64,000 nt of DNA from contig CAWADP010000025.1 of assembly GCA_963780805.1 (NCBI GenBank), positions 248,001-312,000 on the forward strand, written 5' to 3'. The position numbers and the translations under genes are program-made. Under the pieces are notes generated by a model that saw only the letters and a list, made by a program, of their open reading frames with translations, did not search any database and was not told where the DNA came from. Positions 17,358 to 30,071 of this stretch are shown piece after piece. The stretch is from JASHVB01 sp963780805. Lineage in GTDB: Bacteria; Pseudomonadota; Alphaproteobacteria; Acetobacterales; Acetobacteraceae. Position 1 is the stretch's first letter. The number at the start of each line of letters is the position of its first letter.

Positions 17358-18833
17358 CTACTCGATCTCCTCATACCACGTCCGGCCGTCGCGCTCGATC
17401 AATGCGATCGACGCGGTGGGGCCCCAGTTGCCGGCTGGATAGGGGCGCGGATGATCGGGGCGGGAGGCCCAAGCCTCGAGGATCGGCTCGACCCACGCCC
17501 ACGCCGCTTCCACTTCGTCGCGGCGCATGAACAGTGTGGGATTACCGCGCACAGTGTCCATCAGCAGGCGCTCATACGCGTCCGGGAAACGGACGTTGAA
17601 CGTGGTGTCGAAGCGGATATCGAGACCGGTGGGCGACAGCCGCAGCCCGCCCGGACCGGGATCCTTTGTCATCATCTCCAGCCGGATCCCTTCCTGCGGC
17701 TGCAGGCGGATGATCAGGCGATTCGGCTGCCACTCCGCCGCATCCGGCGGGAAGATGGAGAACGGCGGCGCACGGAACTGCACCACGATCTCCGACACCT
17801 TGTTCGGCAGCCGCTTGCCGGAGCGCAGGTAGAACGGCACATTGGCCCAGCGCCACGTGCGCACTTCCGCCTTCAGTGCGACGAAGGTCTCCGTGGTGCT
17901 GGGTTCACTGGCGCCGAGATCCGCCAGGTAGCCCGGCACCGGCTTGCCATTGATCGCGCCTTGCGAGTACTGGCCGCGAACTGTCAACGTCGCCGCGTCG
18001 TGTGGGTCGAAGGGGCGCAGCGCGCGCAGCACCTTCAGCTTCTCGTCGCGGACCCGGTCAGCTTCCAGCGACACCGGCGGCTCCATCGCGATCAGGCACA
18101 GGAGTTGCAGCAGATGGTTCTGCACCATGTCGCGCAGCACGCCTGCCTTGTCGAAATAGCCGCCTCGGCCCTCCAGACCCACGGTCTCGGCCACCGTGAT
18201 CTGCACATGATCGATGACGTCGGTGTTCCACAGCCGCTCGAAGATGGTATTGGCGAAGCGCAGGGCGAGCAGGTTCTGGACGGTCTCCTTACCCAGGTAG
18301 TGATCTATGCGGAAGATCCGGGCTTCGCTGAACACCTCGCCAACGCGATCATTCACCTCGCGCGCCGAGGCCAGATCGTGGCCGATCGGCTTCTCCAGCA
18401 CCACGCGCGAGTCCGGCGTCACCAGGTCGGCGCGGCCGATATTGCGGCAGATCGGGCCGTACAAGTCGGGCGACGTCGCCAGATAGAACACACGCACGCG
18501 CGCCGGATCGAGAAGTTGCCGCAGTCCGTCCCAGTCGGCATCGGGTTGCGCCGCGTCCAGCCGCGTATAGCGCAGGCAAGCGCCGAAGCGGTCCACCATG
18601 GCGGAGTCGAGATCGGCGGCGGCGACATGGTCCTTCAGCGCCTGCATGGCACGCTGGCGGAAGCCGTCGTCGCCGATGTCCGAGCGGGCGGCGCCGATGA
18701 TGCGCGACTCCGGCGTCACCTGCCCGTCGCGCACCCGATAGTACAGCGCCGGCAGCAGCTTGCGCAGCGTCAGGTCGCCGGTGGCGCCGAATACCACGCA
18801 GTCGAAGACCGGGACGGGAATGATCTTGGGCAT
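17358..18833 (-). CDS. zwf: Glucose-6-phosphate dehydrogenase
   Basis: 491 residues, typical length. It oxidises glucose-6-phosphate to 6-phosphogluconolactone, feeding the pentose phosphate and Entner-Doudoroff routes and making NADPH. The NADP-binding motif VVFGATGDLTLRKLLPALYY, VVLEKPIGHDLASAREVNDR and the active-site RIDHYLGKETVQNLLALRFA (catalytic histidine within) are all present, as is the C-terminal domain (LKAEVRTWRWANVPFYLRSG, IQFRAPP-like segment, RLIIRLQPQEGIRLEMMTKD). The frame is open to 19145, but ATG at 18833 (MPKIIPVPVFDCVVFGATGD) is the family start; the extra upstream codons run through repeat A2. Confidence 0.95.
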   Translation of the reverse strand: MPKIIPVPVFDCVVFGATGDLTLRKLLPALYYRVRDGQVTPESRIIGAARSDIGDDGFRQRAMQALKDHVAAADLDSAMVDRFGACLRYTRLDAAQPDADWDGLRQLLDPARVRVFYLATSPDLYGPICRNIGRADLVTPDSRVVLEKPIGHDLASAREVNDRVGEVFSEARIFRIDHYLGKETVQNLLALRFANTIFERLWNTDVIDHVQITVAETVGLEGRGGYFDKAGVLRDMVQNHLLQLLCLIAMEPPVSLEADRVRDEKLKVLRALRPFDPHDAATLTVRGQYSQGAINGKPVPGYLADLGASEPSTTETFVALKAEVRTWRWANVPFYLRSGKRLPNKVSEIVVQFRAPPFSIFPPDAAEWQPNRLIIRLQPQEGIRLEMMTKDPGPGGLRLSPTGLDIRFDTTFNVRFPDAYERLLMDTVRGNPTLFMRRDEVEAAWAWVEPILEAWASRPDHPRPYPAGNWGPTASIALIERDGRTWYEEIE

Positions 18834-18839
18834 AAGTGT

Positions 18840-18936
18840 TCTCCCTCTCCCACACAGTGGGAGAGGGTGGGTGAGGGCGCCGCGCGCCTTCGCAATACCC
18901 TCGCCCAGATCTCTCCCACCGCGTGGGAGAGAAAGG
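18840..18936. repeat. Family A-like palindromic element, copy A2
   Basis: CTCTCCCACACAGTGGGAGAG at its left end is mirrored by CTCTCCCACCGCGTGGGAGAG at its right end, with GGTGGGTGAGGGCG and its complement TACCCTCGCCCAG inside. It has the same architecture as the CCCCTCC copies but a slightly different arm sequence. It fills the gap between the SDR gene and zwf (both leftward). Confidence 0.75.
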
Positions 18937-18945
18937 AAACCTACG

Positions 18946-19728
18946 TCACACCACCGGGCTGGCGCCACCGTCCATGTTGATCGCGGTGCCCGTGGTGAAG
19001 CCGGCGAGGTCGGAACACAGGAAGCAGGCCATCGCGGCGAATTCTTCTGCCTTGCCGACGCGGCCCACCGGGATGTTCGCACCCATTTTGGTGCGGAACT
19101 CGCCGTACGACACGTTGGAACCCTCGCGTGCGTGCCGTCGCACATGCTGGTCGGAGTCGATCAGCCCTACCAGCATGCCGTTCACCAGGATGCCGTGCGG
19201 CGCGCCCTCGCCAGCCAGCACCTTCATCAAGGCCATACCGGCCGCGCGGGACACCGCGGTGGGTGCGCCGCCCGCGCGTGGTGCCTTCGCACCGAGGTTC
19301 AGTACGTTGATGATCCGCCCCCATTTCTGCTGCTTCATCCCTGGCCAGACCAGGCGGGTCAAGCGGATCGCGGCGAACAGTTTCAGTTCCAGGTCCTCGT
19401 GCCAAATTTCGTCGGTGATCTGCTCTGCCGGCATGGCGCGCGACTGGCCGGCGTTGTTGACGAGGATGTCCACCTTGCCGAACGTCGAGACGACGTCGGC
19501 GAAGGTCTTCTCGATCTGGTCCTTGTGCGACACGTCGCAGACAAAGGTGGCGACGCGGCCCGAAGCGCCTTGCAACGCGACAGCCTTCGCTTCCTCCAAT
19601 ACCTCAGGCCGGCGCGCCAGGATGGCGACGTCGGCGCCGGACGCGGCGAACTCCTTCGCCATGGCCAGGCCGAGCCCCTTGCTCGCGCCGGTGATGATGG
19701 CCGAACGGCCGTCGAGACGGACTTCCAT
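18946..19728 (-). CDS. SDR-family protein lacking the usual catalytic residues
   Basis: 260 residues with a full Rossmann fold: cofactor motif TGASKGLG at 13-20, DVSHKD at 65-70, NNAG at 91-94, and the C-terminal CFLCSDLAGFTTGTAINMDG typical of FabG-like reductases. The catalytic triad, however, is altered. The usual N-x-S-S strand reads INVLNLG (140-146, no serine), and the Y-x-x-x-K motif reads T157-A-V-S-R161. It may use another mechanism or have lost oxidoreductase activity; similar divergent SDRs are known to me only as unnamed family members. ATG 19728 follows GGGAGGG closely. It lies upstream of zwf on the same strand, separated by repeat A2. Confidence 0.8.
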   Translation of the reverse strand: MEVRLDGRSAIITGASKGLGLAMAKEFAASGADVAILARRPEVLEEAKAVALQGASGRVATFVCDVSHKDQIEKTFADVVSTFGKVDILVNNAGQSRAMPAEQITDEIWHEDLELKLFAAIRLTRLVWPGMKQQKWGRIINVLNLGAKAPRAGGAPTAVSRAAGMALMKVLAGEGAPHGILVNGMLVGLIDSDQHVRRHAREGSNVSYGEFRTKMGANIPVGRVGKAEEFAAMACFLCSDLAGFTTGTAINMDGGASPVV

Positions 19729-19932
19729 GCTGAACCCTCCCCTCTTGCTGGTGGCGCCAGTGTGCGGGAGGGGCGGTGGCGCGACAACTGGCTCCAAGGG
19801 CGATTGCAGGCAAGTAGTGCGGCCAAGCAGACGGCTGCAGCATCTCGCAGTGAGGACTCGTAGCGGGGACATTGACCCAGAGGGTGCAAACGCATCACCA
19901 TCCGCGCGTCGGCAAGACCGGGAGGAACGCCA

Positions 19933-20976
19933 ATGATCAACAAACCGCGCACCCCGCGGCAGGATCGCCGTCAATTCATGCAGGCTGCCGGCGCAGCGGC
20001 CGCCGCCGCTGCGGCATTGGTTGCGGGTTTCGGCATGTCGCCTACACGTGCCGCCGAGATGGCGGAAGCTGCCGGCCGCTCCGGCAAGCCGCTGAAGGCG
20101 GCGTTCAGCAATGCCGGGCTGCAAGCGACGTGGTGTGCGCAGGGCAAACGCGCCGCGGAATATTGGGGCAAGCTGTTCAACGTCGATGTCACCTGGTTCG
20201 ACGGTGAACTGTCCGCTAACAAGCAGCGCGCTGCGATCGACAACATGGCCACGCAGAAATGGGATTTCGTGGCGATCCAGGCCTTCGGTATCGGCACCCT
20301 GACGGCGCCTGTGAAAAAGATGATCGCGGCGGGAACGCCGGTGATCGACATGGACACGCTGATTGCGCCGCTCGACCAGATCGACGTGCACAGCTTTATC
20401 GCACCTGATAATGATTTCATGGGTGCGTCGGTGACCCTGGCGCTGATCGACGCGATCGGTGGCGAGGGCAACATCATCATGACACAAGGCGCGCTGGGCC
20501 ATACCGGTGCCCAGGGCCGTGCGCGCGGGTTCCGCTCGGTGGTGAAGAAATATCCGAAGGTGAAGGTGCTGGATGACCAGCCGGCGGACTGGGACGTGAC
20601 CAAGGTGGCGCGCATCTGGGAGACGCTGCTGACCAAGTACCCGAAGATCGACGCCGCCTACTTTCACAACGACGACATGGCGCTGGCAGCGTATAATGTC
20701 ATGAAGGCGCACAACCGGACCTCGATCAAGATCGGTGGCTGCGATGCGATGCCCCCGGCGCTGGAGGCGGTGCTGGATGGCCGGATGCTGGCGACGGTGC
20801 GCAACCCATCCTGCCGCATTCATGGCAGCGCGCTGATCGCCGGCGTGGCTGCCGTGACGACCGGAGAGAAGACCGGGCCCGGCGGGATTCCTAAGAACAT
20901 CGTCGCCGATGGACCGGTGGTTACCCGCGCAAACGCACCCGGCATGCTGTGGATGGAGGATCACTTCCTGATCTGA
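19933..20976 (+). CDS. Periplasmic sugar-binding protein (ABC transporter substrate-binding, RbsB-like), Tat-exported
   Basis: 347 residues. The N-terminus has a twin-arginine signal (D-R-R-Q-F-M) followed by an Ala-rich hydrophobic stretch and a likely cleavage site near TRAAEM, around residue 41. The mature part is a type I periplasmic binding protein: KPLKAAFSNAGLQATWCAQG, ALIDAIGGEGNIIMTQGALG, GRARGFRSVVKKYPKVKVLD, DAAYFHNDDMALAAYNVMKA, CDAMPPALEAVLDGRMLATV. Such proteins deliver sugars or related ligands to an ABC importer, but no permease or ATPase gene is adjacent. ATG 19933 follows GGGAGGAACGCCA, a strong ribosome-binding site. The stop lies in an 18-bp tandem duplication. Confidence 0.85.
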   Translation: MINKPRTPRQDRRQFMQAAGAAAAAAAALVAGFGMSPTRAAEMAEAAGRSGKPLKAAFSNAGLQATWCAQGKRAAEYWGKLFNVDVTWFDGELSANKQRAAIDNMATQKWDFVAIQAFGIGTLTAPVKKMIAAGTPVIDMDTLIAPLDQIDVHSFIAPDNDFMGASVTLALIDAIGGEGNIIMTQGALGHTGAQGRARGFRSVVKKYPKVKVLDDQPADWDVTKVARIWETLLTKYPKIDAAYFHNDDMALAAYNVMKAHNRTSIKIGGCDAMPPALEAVLDGRMLATVRNPSCRIHGSALIAGVAAVTTGEKTGPGGIPKNIVADGPVVTRANAPGMLWMEDHFLI

Positions 20977-21006
20977 CCAACAACCTTTATCTGACCAACA
21001 ACCTTT
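20971..21006. repeat. 18-bp perfect tandem duplication over a stop codon
   Basis: ATCTGACCAACAACCTTT occurs twice, at 20971-20988 and 20989-21006. The TGA of the binding-protein gene (20974-20976) is in the first copy, and the second copy supplies another TGA in the same frame at 20992-20994. Confidence 0.95.
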
Positions 21007-21367
21007 GCCCGTGGGGCCACCCGTCATCGCCGGGCTTCCAGGCCCCCCAATCTGGCCCCGCGCATGGGCTTCCTGGTACGGAGCCACACGGCTCCACCGA
21101 ATACGAGCTTGCTGGCCGATTGGCCTGAGCCGAATGGGGGGCGCCCGGGATGGTTGTGTTGAGAGAAGGACGTGGCTCGCCAGGATTGCCGCCATGCCAG
21201 CCTGGCTGCGGCTGGTTGTGGACAACCCCCTCGGGGGAACCGTGTTTCCTTCCGTCCCTTCCCCCCTGCATCCTGCATCCTGCATCTACAGTTTACAGGT
21301 TAACTTTGGCCTTCACCGCCTACGCCCCCCTCTTCCCCGCAGCCGCGCAGTGGCGCAGACTGAACGC
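21007..21367. other. 361-bp intergenic region
   Basis: No gene is supported here. The left part (21015-21060) has GTCATCGCCGGGCTTCCAGGCC, resembling half of the family D dispersed repeat (GTCATGGCCGGG...). The rest is GC-rich, with no clear hairpin and T-run. It precedes the small lipoprotein gene. Confidence 0.4.
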
Positions 21368-21604
21368 ATGCGCTTGTTTCGCCTTGCCCTGATGCTGTTG
21401 CCGCTGGGCGGCTGTGCTGCCGCGCCGCAGGCGCTGGGCATCACGGGGCCGGAGGGCAGCACGGCAAATCCGGCGACGCCATCCGCTGACCAGTCACCGC
21501 CGACCGATCCGCTCGACAATCCTGACATCTTGCAGTCGGGCGGCCGCTACGGCCCGAGCTACGCGCCGAGCACCGGTGGGGGGAAGTTCTGGGGCTATAA
21601 CTGA
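21368..21604 (+). CDS. Small putative lipoprotein
   Basis: 78 residues. It starts with a short signal peptide (MRLFRLALMLLPLGGC) whose L-G-G-C fits a lipobox, with Cys16 the predicted lipidated residue. The mature part is short, Pro/Ser/Thr/Gly-rich and probably unstructured, ending in GGGKFWGYN. It is likely anchored in a membrane facing the periplasm; no function is known. ATG 21368 is chosen so that the signal peptide is first. The stop falls in a 15-bp tandem duplication, and a hairpin at 21676-21705 follows. Confidence 0.6.
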   Translation: MRLFRLALMLLPLGGCAAAPQALGITGPEGSTANPATPSADQSPPTDPLDNPDILQSGGRYGPSYAPSTGGGKFWGYN

Positions 21605-21628
21605 AGCTGCCGGAACTGAAGCTGCCGG
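21599..21628. repeat. 15-bp perfect tandem duplication over a stop codon
   Basis: AACTGAAGCTGCCGG occurs at 21599-21613 and 21614-21628. The TGA of the lipoprotein gene (21602-21604) is inside the first copy, and the second copy repeats it in the same frame. Confidence 0.95.
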
Positions 21629-21675
21629 CGAGGTCCCGGCCTCGGTTGTCCCGGCGTTTCCTGGCAGAGGGGGTC

Positions 21676-21705
21676 GGCCTCTCCCGCACCCGAGCAGGAG
21701 AGGCC
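21676..21705. terminator. Hairpin between convergent genes
   Basis: GGCCTCTCC (21676-21684) pairs with GGAGAGGCC (21697-21705) across a 12-nt loop. It lies between the lipoprotein stop and the leuA stop, as a bidirectional terminator would. There is no long T-run on either side, so termination is inferred from stem strength and position. Confidence 0.5.
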
Positions 21706-21715
21706 GCCGTTCATC

Positions 21716-23302
21716 CTACGCCGACAGCGCCTGCGGCTCCGTGCGCACCCGCTTCACCAGCAGCTTGTTCAGCGCGTGCACATAGGCGCGCGCGGCCGAC
21801 ACGATTGTATCTGTGTCGGCGCCCTGGCCATCCACCAGCTTGCCGGCCTCCTCCAGCCGAACCGTGGTCTTCGCTTGCGCGTCGGTGCCCTCGGTCACCG
21901 CGCCGACCGAGAACAACACCAGGTTCGCCTCGTGCGGGTAGATCTCGCGGATCGCCTTGAAGGTCGCGTCCACCGGGCCATCGCCGGCCGAGACCGCGTG
22001 CTTTGTCACGCCATCCACCGACAGCTCCAGCTCCGCGCGCGCGGGACCTTTCGAGCCGGCGTGCAGGTCCAGCGACACGAACCGGATGCGCTCGTGGTCG
22101 CGCATCACCTCGTCGTCCACCAGGGCCACGATGTCGTCGTCGAACACCACCTTCTTGCGGTCCGCCAGATCCTTGAAGCGGCGGAACGCGTCGTTGAGCT
22201 GGTTGTTGCCGATCGCGCCGTAGCCCAGCGTGTTCAGCTTGTCGCGGAACGCGGCGCGGCCCGAGTGCTTGCCCAGCACCAGGCTGGACTTTTGCCAGCC
22301 GACGCTTTCCGGCGTCATGATCTCGTAGGTCGCGGCGTTCTTCAGCACGCCGTCCTGATGGATTCCCGCTTCATGCGCGAAGGCATTGCGTCCGACGATC
22401 GCCTTATTCGGCTGCACATCGAAGCCGGTGATGGTGGACAGCAGCTTGGACGTCCGTAGCAATTGCTCGGTGACGATGCGGTTCACATACGGCACGGCGT
22501 CGCGCCGCGTGCGCACCGCCATCACGATCTCTTCCAGGGACGCGTTGCCGGCCCGCTCGCCAATGCCGTTGATCGTGCACTCCACCTGCCGCACGCCGGT
22601 ACGGATCGCGGCAATCGTGTTCGCCACGGCCAGCCCCAGGTCGTTGTGATTATGCGTGGAGAGGATGACCTTCTCCACCCCCGGCACACGGTTACGGATG
22701 TTGGAGAACATGCCCGCCATGTCCTCGGGCAGCGCGTAACCGACGGTGTCGGGCAGGTTGATCGTCGTGGCGCCGGCCTTGATCGCCGCTTCCACTACAC
22801 GACACAGGAAATCAGGATCGCTGCGGGTAGCATCCTCGGCCGACCATTCGACGTCGTCGGCGTGCCGCCGGGCCAGAGTCACCGAATCCACCGTCGCCGC
22901 GATCACCTCGTCCGGCGTCAACCGCAGCTTGTACTTCATGTGCAGGTCGGAGGTGGCGATCACTATATGGATGCGCTTGCGCTTGGCCGAGCGGAGCGCG
23001 TCGGCCGCGCTCATCACGTCCATTTGCCCGGCCCGCGCCAAGCTGGCGAGTACCGGCGTGTTGTCACGCTGGCCGATGGTTTCCGAGATCGTCTTGACGC
23101 TTTCGAAATCGCCGGGCGACGCAATAGCGAAGCCTGCCTCCAGCACGTCGACGCCCAGCTCGGTCAGTGTCTCCGCCATGCGGATTTTCTCGTTGAGGTT
23201 CATCGAGAAGCCGGGCGATTGCTCGCCGTCGCGCAGCGTGGTGTCGAAGATGATGATGCGGTCGTCTTCCAGCGTGCCGAAGCTGGGATGGGTGATGCTC
23301 AT
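21716..23302 (-). CDS. leuA: 2-isopropylmalate synthase
   Basis: 528 residues. It condenses acetyl-CoA with 2-ketoisovalerate in the first committed step of leucine synthesis. The TIM-barrel start IIIFDTTLRDGEQSPGFSMN carries the metal/substrate residues, STHNHNDLGLAVANTIAAIR the metal-binding HxH, and NGIGERAGNASLEEIVMAVR the typical barrel end. The C-terminal regulatory domain (from about residue 390) binds leucine for feedback control (KAIREIYPHEANLVLFSVGA, DADTIVSAARAYVHALNKLL-like end). ATG 23302 (MSITHPSFG) is preferred over 23335 because GAGGACC lies upstream. A leucine-rich leader peptide and alternative hairpins precede it (23341-23505), suggesting attenuation. Confidence 0.95.
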   Translation of the reverse strand: MSITHPSFGTLEDDRIIIFDTTLRDGEQSPGFSMNLNEKIRMAETLTELGVDVLEAGFAIASPGDFESVKTISETIGQRDNTPVLASLARAGQMDVMSAADALRSAKRKRIHIVIATSDLHMKYKLRLTPDEVIAATVDSVTLARRHADDVEWSAEDATRSDPDFLCRVVEAAIKAGATTINLPDTVGYALPEDMAGMFSNIRNRVPGVEKVILSTHNHNDLGLAVANTIAAIRTGVRQVECTINGIGERAGNASLEEIVMAVRTRRDAVPYVNRIVTEQLLRTSKLLSTITGFDVQPNKAIVGRNAFAHEAGIHQDGVLKNAATYEIMTPESVGWQKSSLVLGKHSGRAAFRDKLNTLGYGAIGNNQLNDAFRRFKDLADRKKVVFDDDIVALVDDEVMRDHERIRFVSLDLHAGSKGPARAELELSVDGVTKHAVSAGDGPVDATFKAIREIYPHEANLVLFSVGAVTEGTDAQAKTTVRLEEAGKLVDGQGADTDTIVSAARAYVHALNKLLVKRVRTEPQALSA

Positions 23303-23340
23303 GGTGTGACGGTCCTCGGGATGGTTGCACGACATTAGCC

Positions 23341-23395
23341 TCAGGGGTCCCCCTGAGCGAAGCCGGCGTCAACGACCCGGCGCGGCGCTCAGGGG
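23341..23395 (-). promoter_or_regulatory. Putative leucine attenuator: two mutually exclusive hairpins
   Basis: Reading in the leuA direction, three segments follow the leader peptide: segment 1 CCCCTGAGCG (23395 to 23386), segment 2 CGCTCAGGGG (23359 to 23350) and segment 3 CCCCTGA (23347 to 23341). Segment 2 can pair with segment 1 (10 bp, 26-nt loop) or with segment 3 (about 7 bp, tight loop). Segment 1 overlaps the leader stop codon, so a ribosome stalled at the Leu codons would block the 1:2 pairing. There is no T-run after segment 3, so the mechanism could be control of leuA translation rather than classical termination. Confidence 0.55.
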
Positions 23396-23505
23396 CGGCT
23401 AAGTCGAAGAAGGAGGCCGAGGACGATCGAGGTGGCGACCAAGCGAGCAGAGCACCGCGCGGCGGCGCGGGCAGTGCGACAGGCGAGGTGCAGGCCACAG
23501 AACAT
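23389..23505 (-). CDS. Putative leucine leader peptide for leuA
   Basis: A 38-codon frame from ATG 23505 to TGA 23389-23391. It ends S-I-V-L-G-L-L-L-R-L-S-R-P: five leucines in seven residues, three of them read by CTT, an uncommon codon in this GC-rich genome. The stop is followed directly by the hairpin segments at 23341-23395 and then by leuA. The arrangement matches leader peptides of amino-acid biosynthetic genes under attenuation. The exact start is uncertain because there is no clear ribosome-binding site at 23505; a shorter peptide is possible. Confidence 0.55.
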   Translation of the reverse strand: MFCGLHLACRTARAAARCSARLVATSIVLGLLLRLSRP

Positions 23506-23533
23506 AAAAGGGATATACAGCCTATGACCGGCC

Positions 23534-23577
23534 AGGGCAACTCCAGGGCAACTCCAGGGCAACTCCAGGGCAACTGC
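23534..23577. repeat. Four tandem 11-bp repeats upstream of gltB
   Basis: AGGGCAACTCC repeats at 23534, 23545 and 23556, with a fourth copy changed at one base at 23567 (AGGGCAACTGC). A related GGGGCAACTGCC follows at about 23584. The array is in the divergent leuA/gltB region. The 11-bp unit is close to one helical turn, so each copy shows the same face of the DNA. Confidence 0.9.
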
Positions 23578-23774
23578 CTGCCCGGGGCAACTGCCTGCGG
23601 GAAGAAAGGTCGGGGGCTCCAGGCCCGTTATGGGCGGATTTCCGCCCTTGCTCCATCGCTTGCGCATCCCTACGCTGCACTGCGGCATGGTTGCCAGGCG
23701 CCGCGCTCGGGCGCCATAAAGACCGTTTGCACTGCCAGCCCCGCCTCCGGCTATCACCCGGGACAGAGACCGAC

Positions 23775-28422
<4,648 letters not shown>

Positions 28423-28460
28423 GTGAGAGTATGGACGGAAGGCAGAAAGGCAGACAGAAC

Positions 28461-28562
28461 TCCCGCTCCCCTTAAGGGATTTAGGGGGAAGCGGTGCCTA
28501 CCCCCCAGGCCGCAGCGTCTTCGCACCCCTCCCCCAACCCCCTCCCTCAAGCGGAGGGGGTG
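28461..28562. repeat. Family A palindromic element, copy A3
   Basis: GCTCCCCTTAAGGGATTTAG and GGGGGAAGCGGTGCC begin the left half; ACCCCTCCCCCAACCCCC and TCCCTCAAGCGGAGGGGG form the right half, followed by TCTCTTTTTAG. It fills the gltB-gltD gap. Confidence 0.75.
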
Positions 28563-28595
28563 TCTATCTCTTTTTAGTCTGGAGACGACGCCCCT

Positions 28596-30047
28596 ATGGC
28601 CAACCCGACCGGCTTTTTGGAAATCGAACGCCAGGACCGCGGCTACGAAAAGCCCGACATCCGCCGCCGTACCTGGAAGGAATTCGTCAAGCCGATGCCG
28701 GCCGAGCAAGTGTCTCGCCAGGCCGCGCGCTGCATGGATTGCGGCATCCCGTTCTGCCACCAGGGCTGCCCGGTCAACAACCTGATCCCCGACTGGAACA
28801 ACCTGGCCTATCGCGGCCAGTGGCGCCAGGCGCTGACCGTGCTGCACTCCACCAACAATTTCCCCGAGTTCACCGGGCGCGTCTGCCCCGCGCCGTGTGA
28901 AGCCTCCTGCACGCTGAACATCGACGACAACCCGGTGACCATCAAAACCATCGAGTGCAGCATCGTCGATCGCGGTTGGGCCGAAGGTTGGATCGTACCG
29001 CTGCCGCCGTCCCGCGCCACGGGCAAGCGCGTCGCGGTCATCGGATCCGGCCCCGCCGGGTTGGCCTGCGCGCAGCAGCTCGCCCGCGCCGGCCACGACG
29101 TCACGGTATTCGAAAAATCCAACCGCATCGGTGGCCTGCTCCGCTACGGCATCCCCGACTTCAAGATGGAAAAGCACCTGATCGACCGCCGTATCAACCA
29201 GATGGAGGCGGAGGGCGTCACCTTCCGCCCCGGCGTGGAGATCGGCAGTGCCATCACGGTCGATTCGTTGCTCGATGACCACGACGCGGTTGTGCTGGCC
29301 GGCGGGGCCGAGTGGCCGCGCGATCTGCCGGTGGCGGGACGCGAGCTCGACGGCGTGCATTTCGCCATGGACTACCTCACGCAGCAGAACAAGCGTGGCG
29401 CCGGCGACTCCGAACCGCATGCCGCGCCCGATGGCACCGTTACCGCGGAGGGAAAACATGTCGTGGTGATCGGCGGCGGCGACACCGGCTCCGACTGCAT
29501 CGGCACGGCGTTCCGCCAGGGTGCCGCCTCCGTGACGCAGCTTGAAATCCTGCCGAAGCCGCCAGAGCGGGAGAACAAGGCGCTCACCTGGCCCGACTGG
29601 CCGCTGAAGCTCCGCAGCTCGCATGCGCATGAGGAAGGTGCCGAACGCGACTGGGCGGTGGTGACCAAGGGCGCCGTCGGCAGCAACGGGACGATCGAGG
29701 CGCTGGAATGCGTGCGCGTCGAGTGGGTGAAGGGCGACGACGGCCGCGTGCAGATGTGCGACGTGCCCGGCGGCGATTTCCGTCTGAAGGCGGACCTTGT
29801 ACTTCTGGCGATGGGCTTCCTGGGGCCGCGGCGGCCGGGGATGCTGGAGCAAGCGGGGCTGGCGCTGGATGCGCGCGGGAACATAGCGGCCAACACCGTG
29901 GATTACCGCACCTCGATGGACAAGGTTTTCGCTGCCGGCGACATGCGGCGTGGCCAGTCTCTGGTAGTCTGGGCCATCCGCGAGGGCCGGCAATGCGCCC
30001 GCGCGGTGGATGCGTTCCTGATGGGGGCCAGCCTGCTGCCGGCGTGA
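28596..30047 (+). CDS. gltD: Glutamate synthase small subunit
   Basis: 483 residues, normal length. It supplies electrons from NADPH to GltB through FAD and two 4Fe-4S clusters. The N-terminal cysteine motifs CMDCGIPFCHQGCPVNNLIP and RVCPAPCEASCTLN are intact, followed by the FAD motif VAVIGSGPAGLACAQQLARA, the NADP motif VVVIGGGDTGSDCIGTAFRQ and the C-terminal FAD site VFAAGDMRRGQSLVVWAIRE. It is separated from gltB by 173 bp holding repeat A3. The stop codon lies in a 15-bp near-perfect tandem duplication. Confidence 0.95.
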   Translation: MANPTGFLEIERQDRGYEKPDIRRRTWKEFVKPMPAEQVSRQAARCMDCGIPFCHQGCPVNNLIPDWNNLAYRGQWRQALTVLHSTNNFPEFTGRVCPAPCEASCTLNIDDNPVTIKTIECSIVDRGWAEGWIVPLPPSRATGKRVAVIGSGPAGLACAQQLARAGHDVTVFEKSNRIGGLLRYGIPDFKMEKHLIDRRINQMEAEGVTFRPGVEIGSAITVDSLLDDHDAVVLAGGAEWPRDLPVAGRELDGVHFAMDYLTQQNKRGAGDSEPHAAPDGTVTAEGKHVVVIGGGDTGSDCIGTAFRQGAASVTQLEILPKPPERENKALTWPDWPLKLRSSHAHEEGAERDWAVVTKGAVGSNGTIEALECVRVEWVKGDDGRVQMCDVPGGDFRLKADLVLLAMGFLGPRRPGMLEQAGLALDARGNIAANTVDYRTSMDKVFAAGDMRRGQSLVVWAIREGRQCARAVDAFLMGASLLPA

Positions 30048-30071
30048 TGCCTAGGGGCGTGATGCGTAGGG
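30042..30071. repeat. 15-bp tandem duplication over the gltD stop
   Basis: GCGTGATGCCTAGGG (30042-30056) is followed at once by GCGTGATGCGTAGGG (30057-30071), one mismatch. The gltD TGA at 30045-30047 is in the first copy, and a second in-frame TGA is in the other. The second copy runs into the left end of the family C element. Confidence 0.9.
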
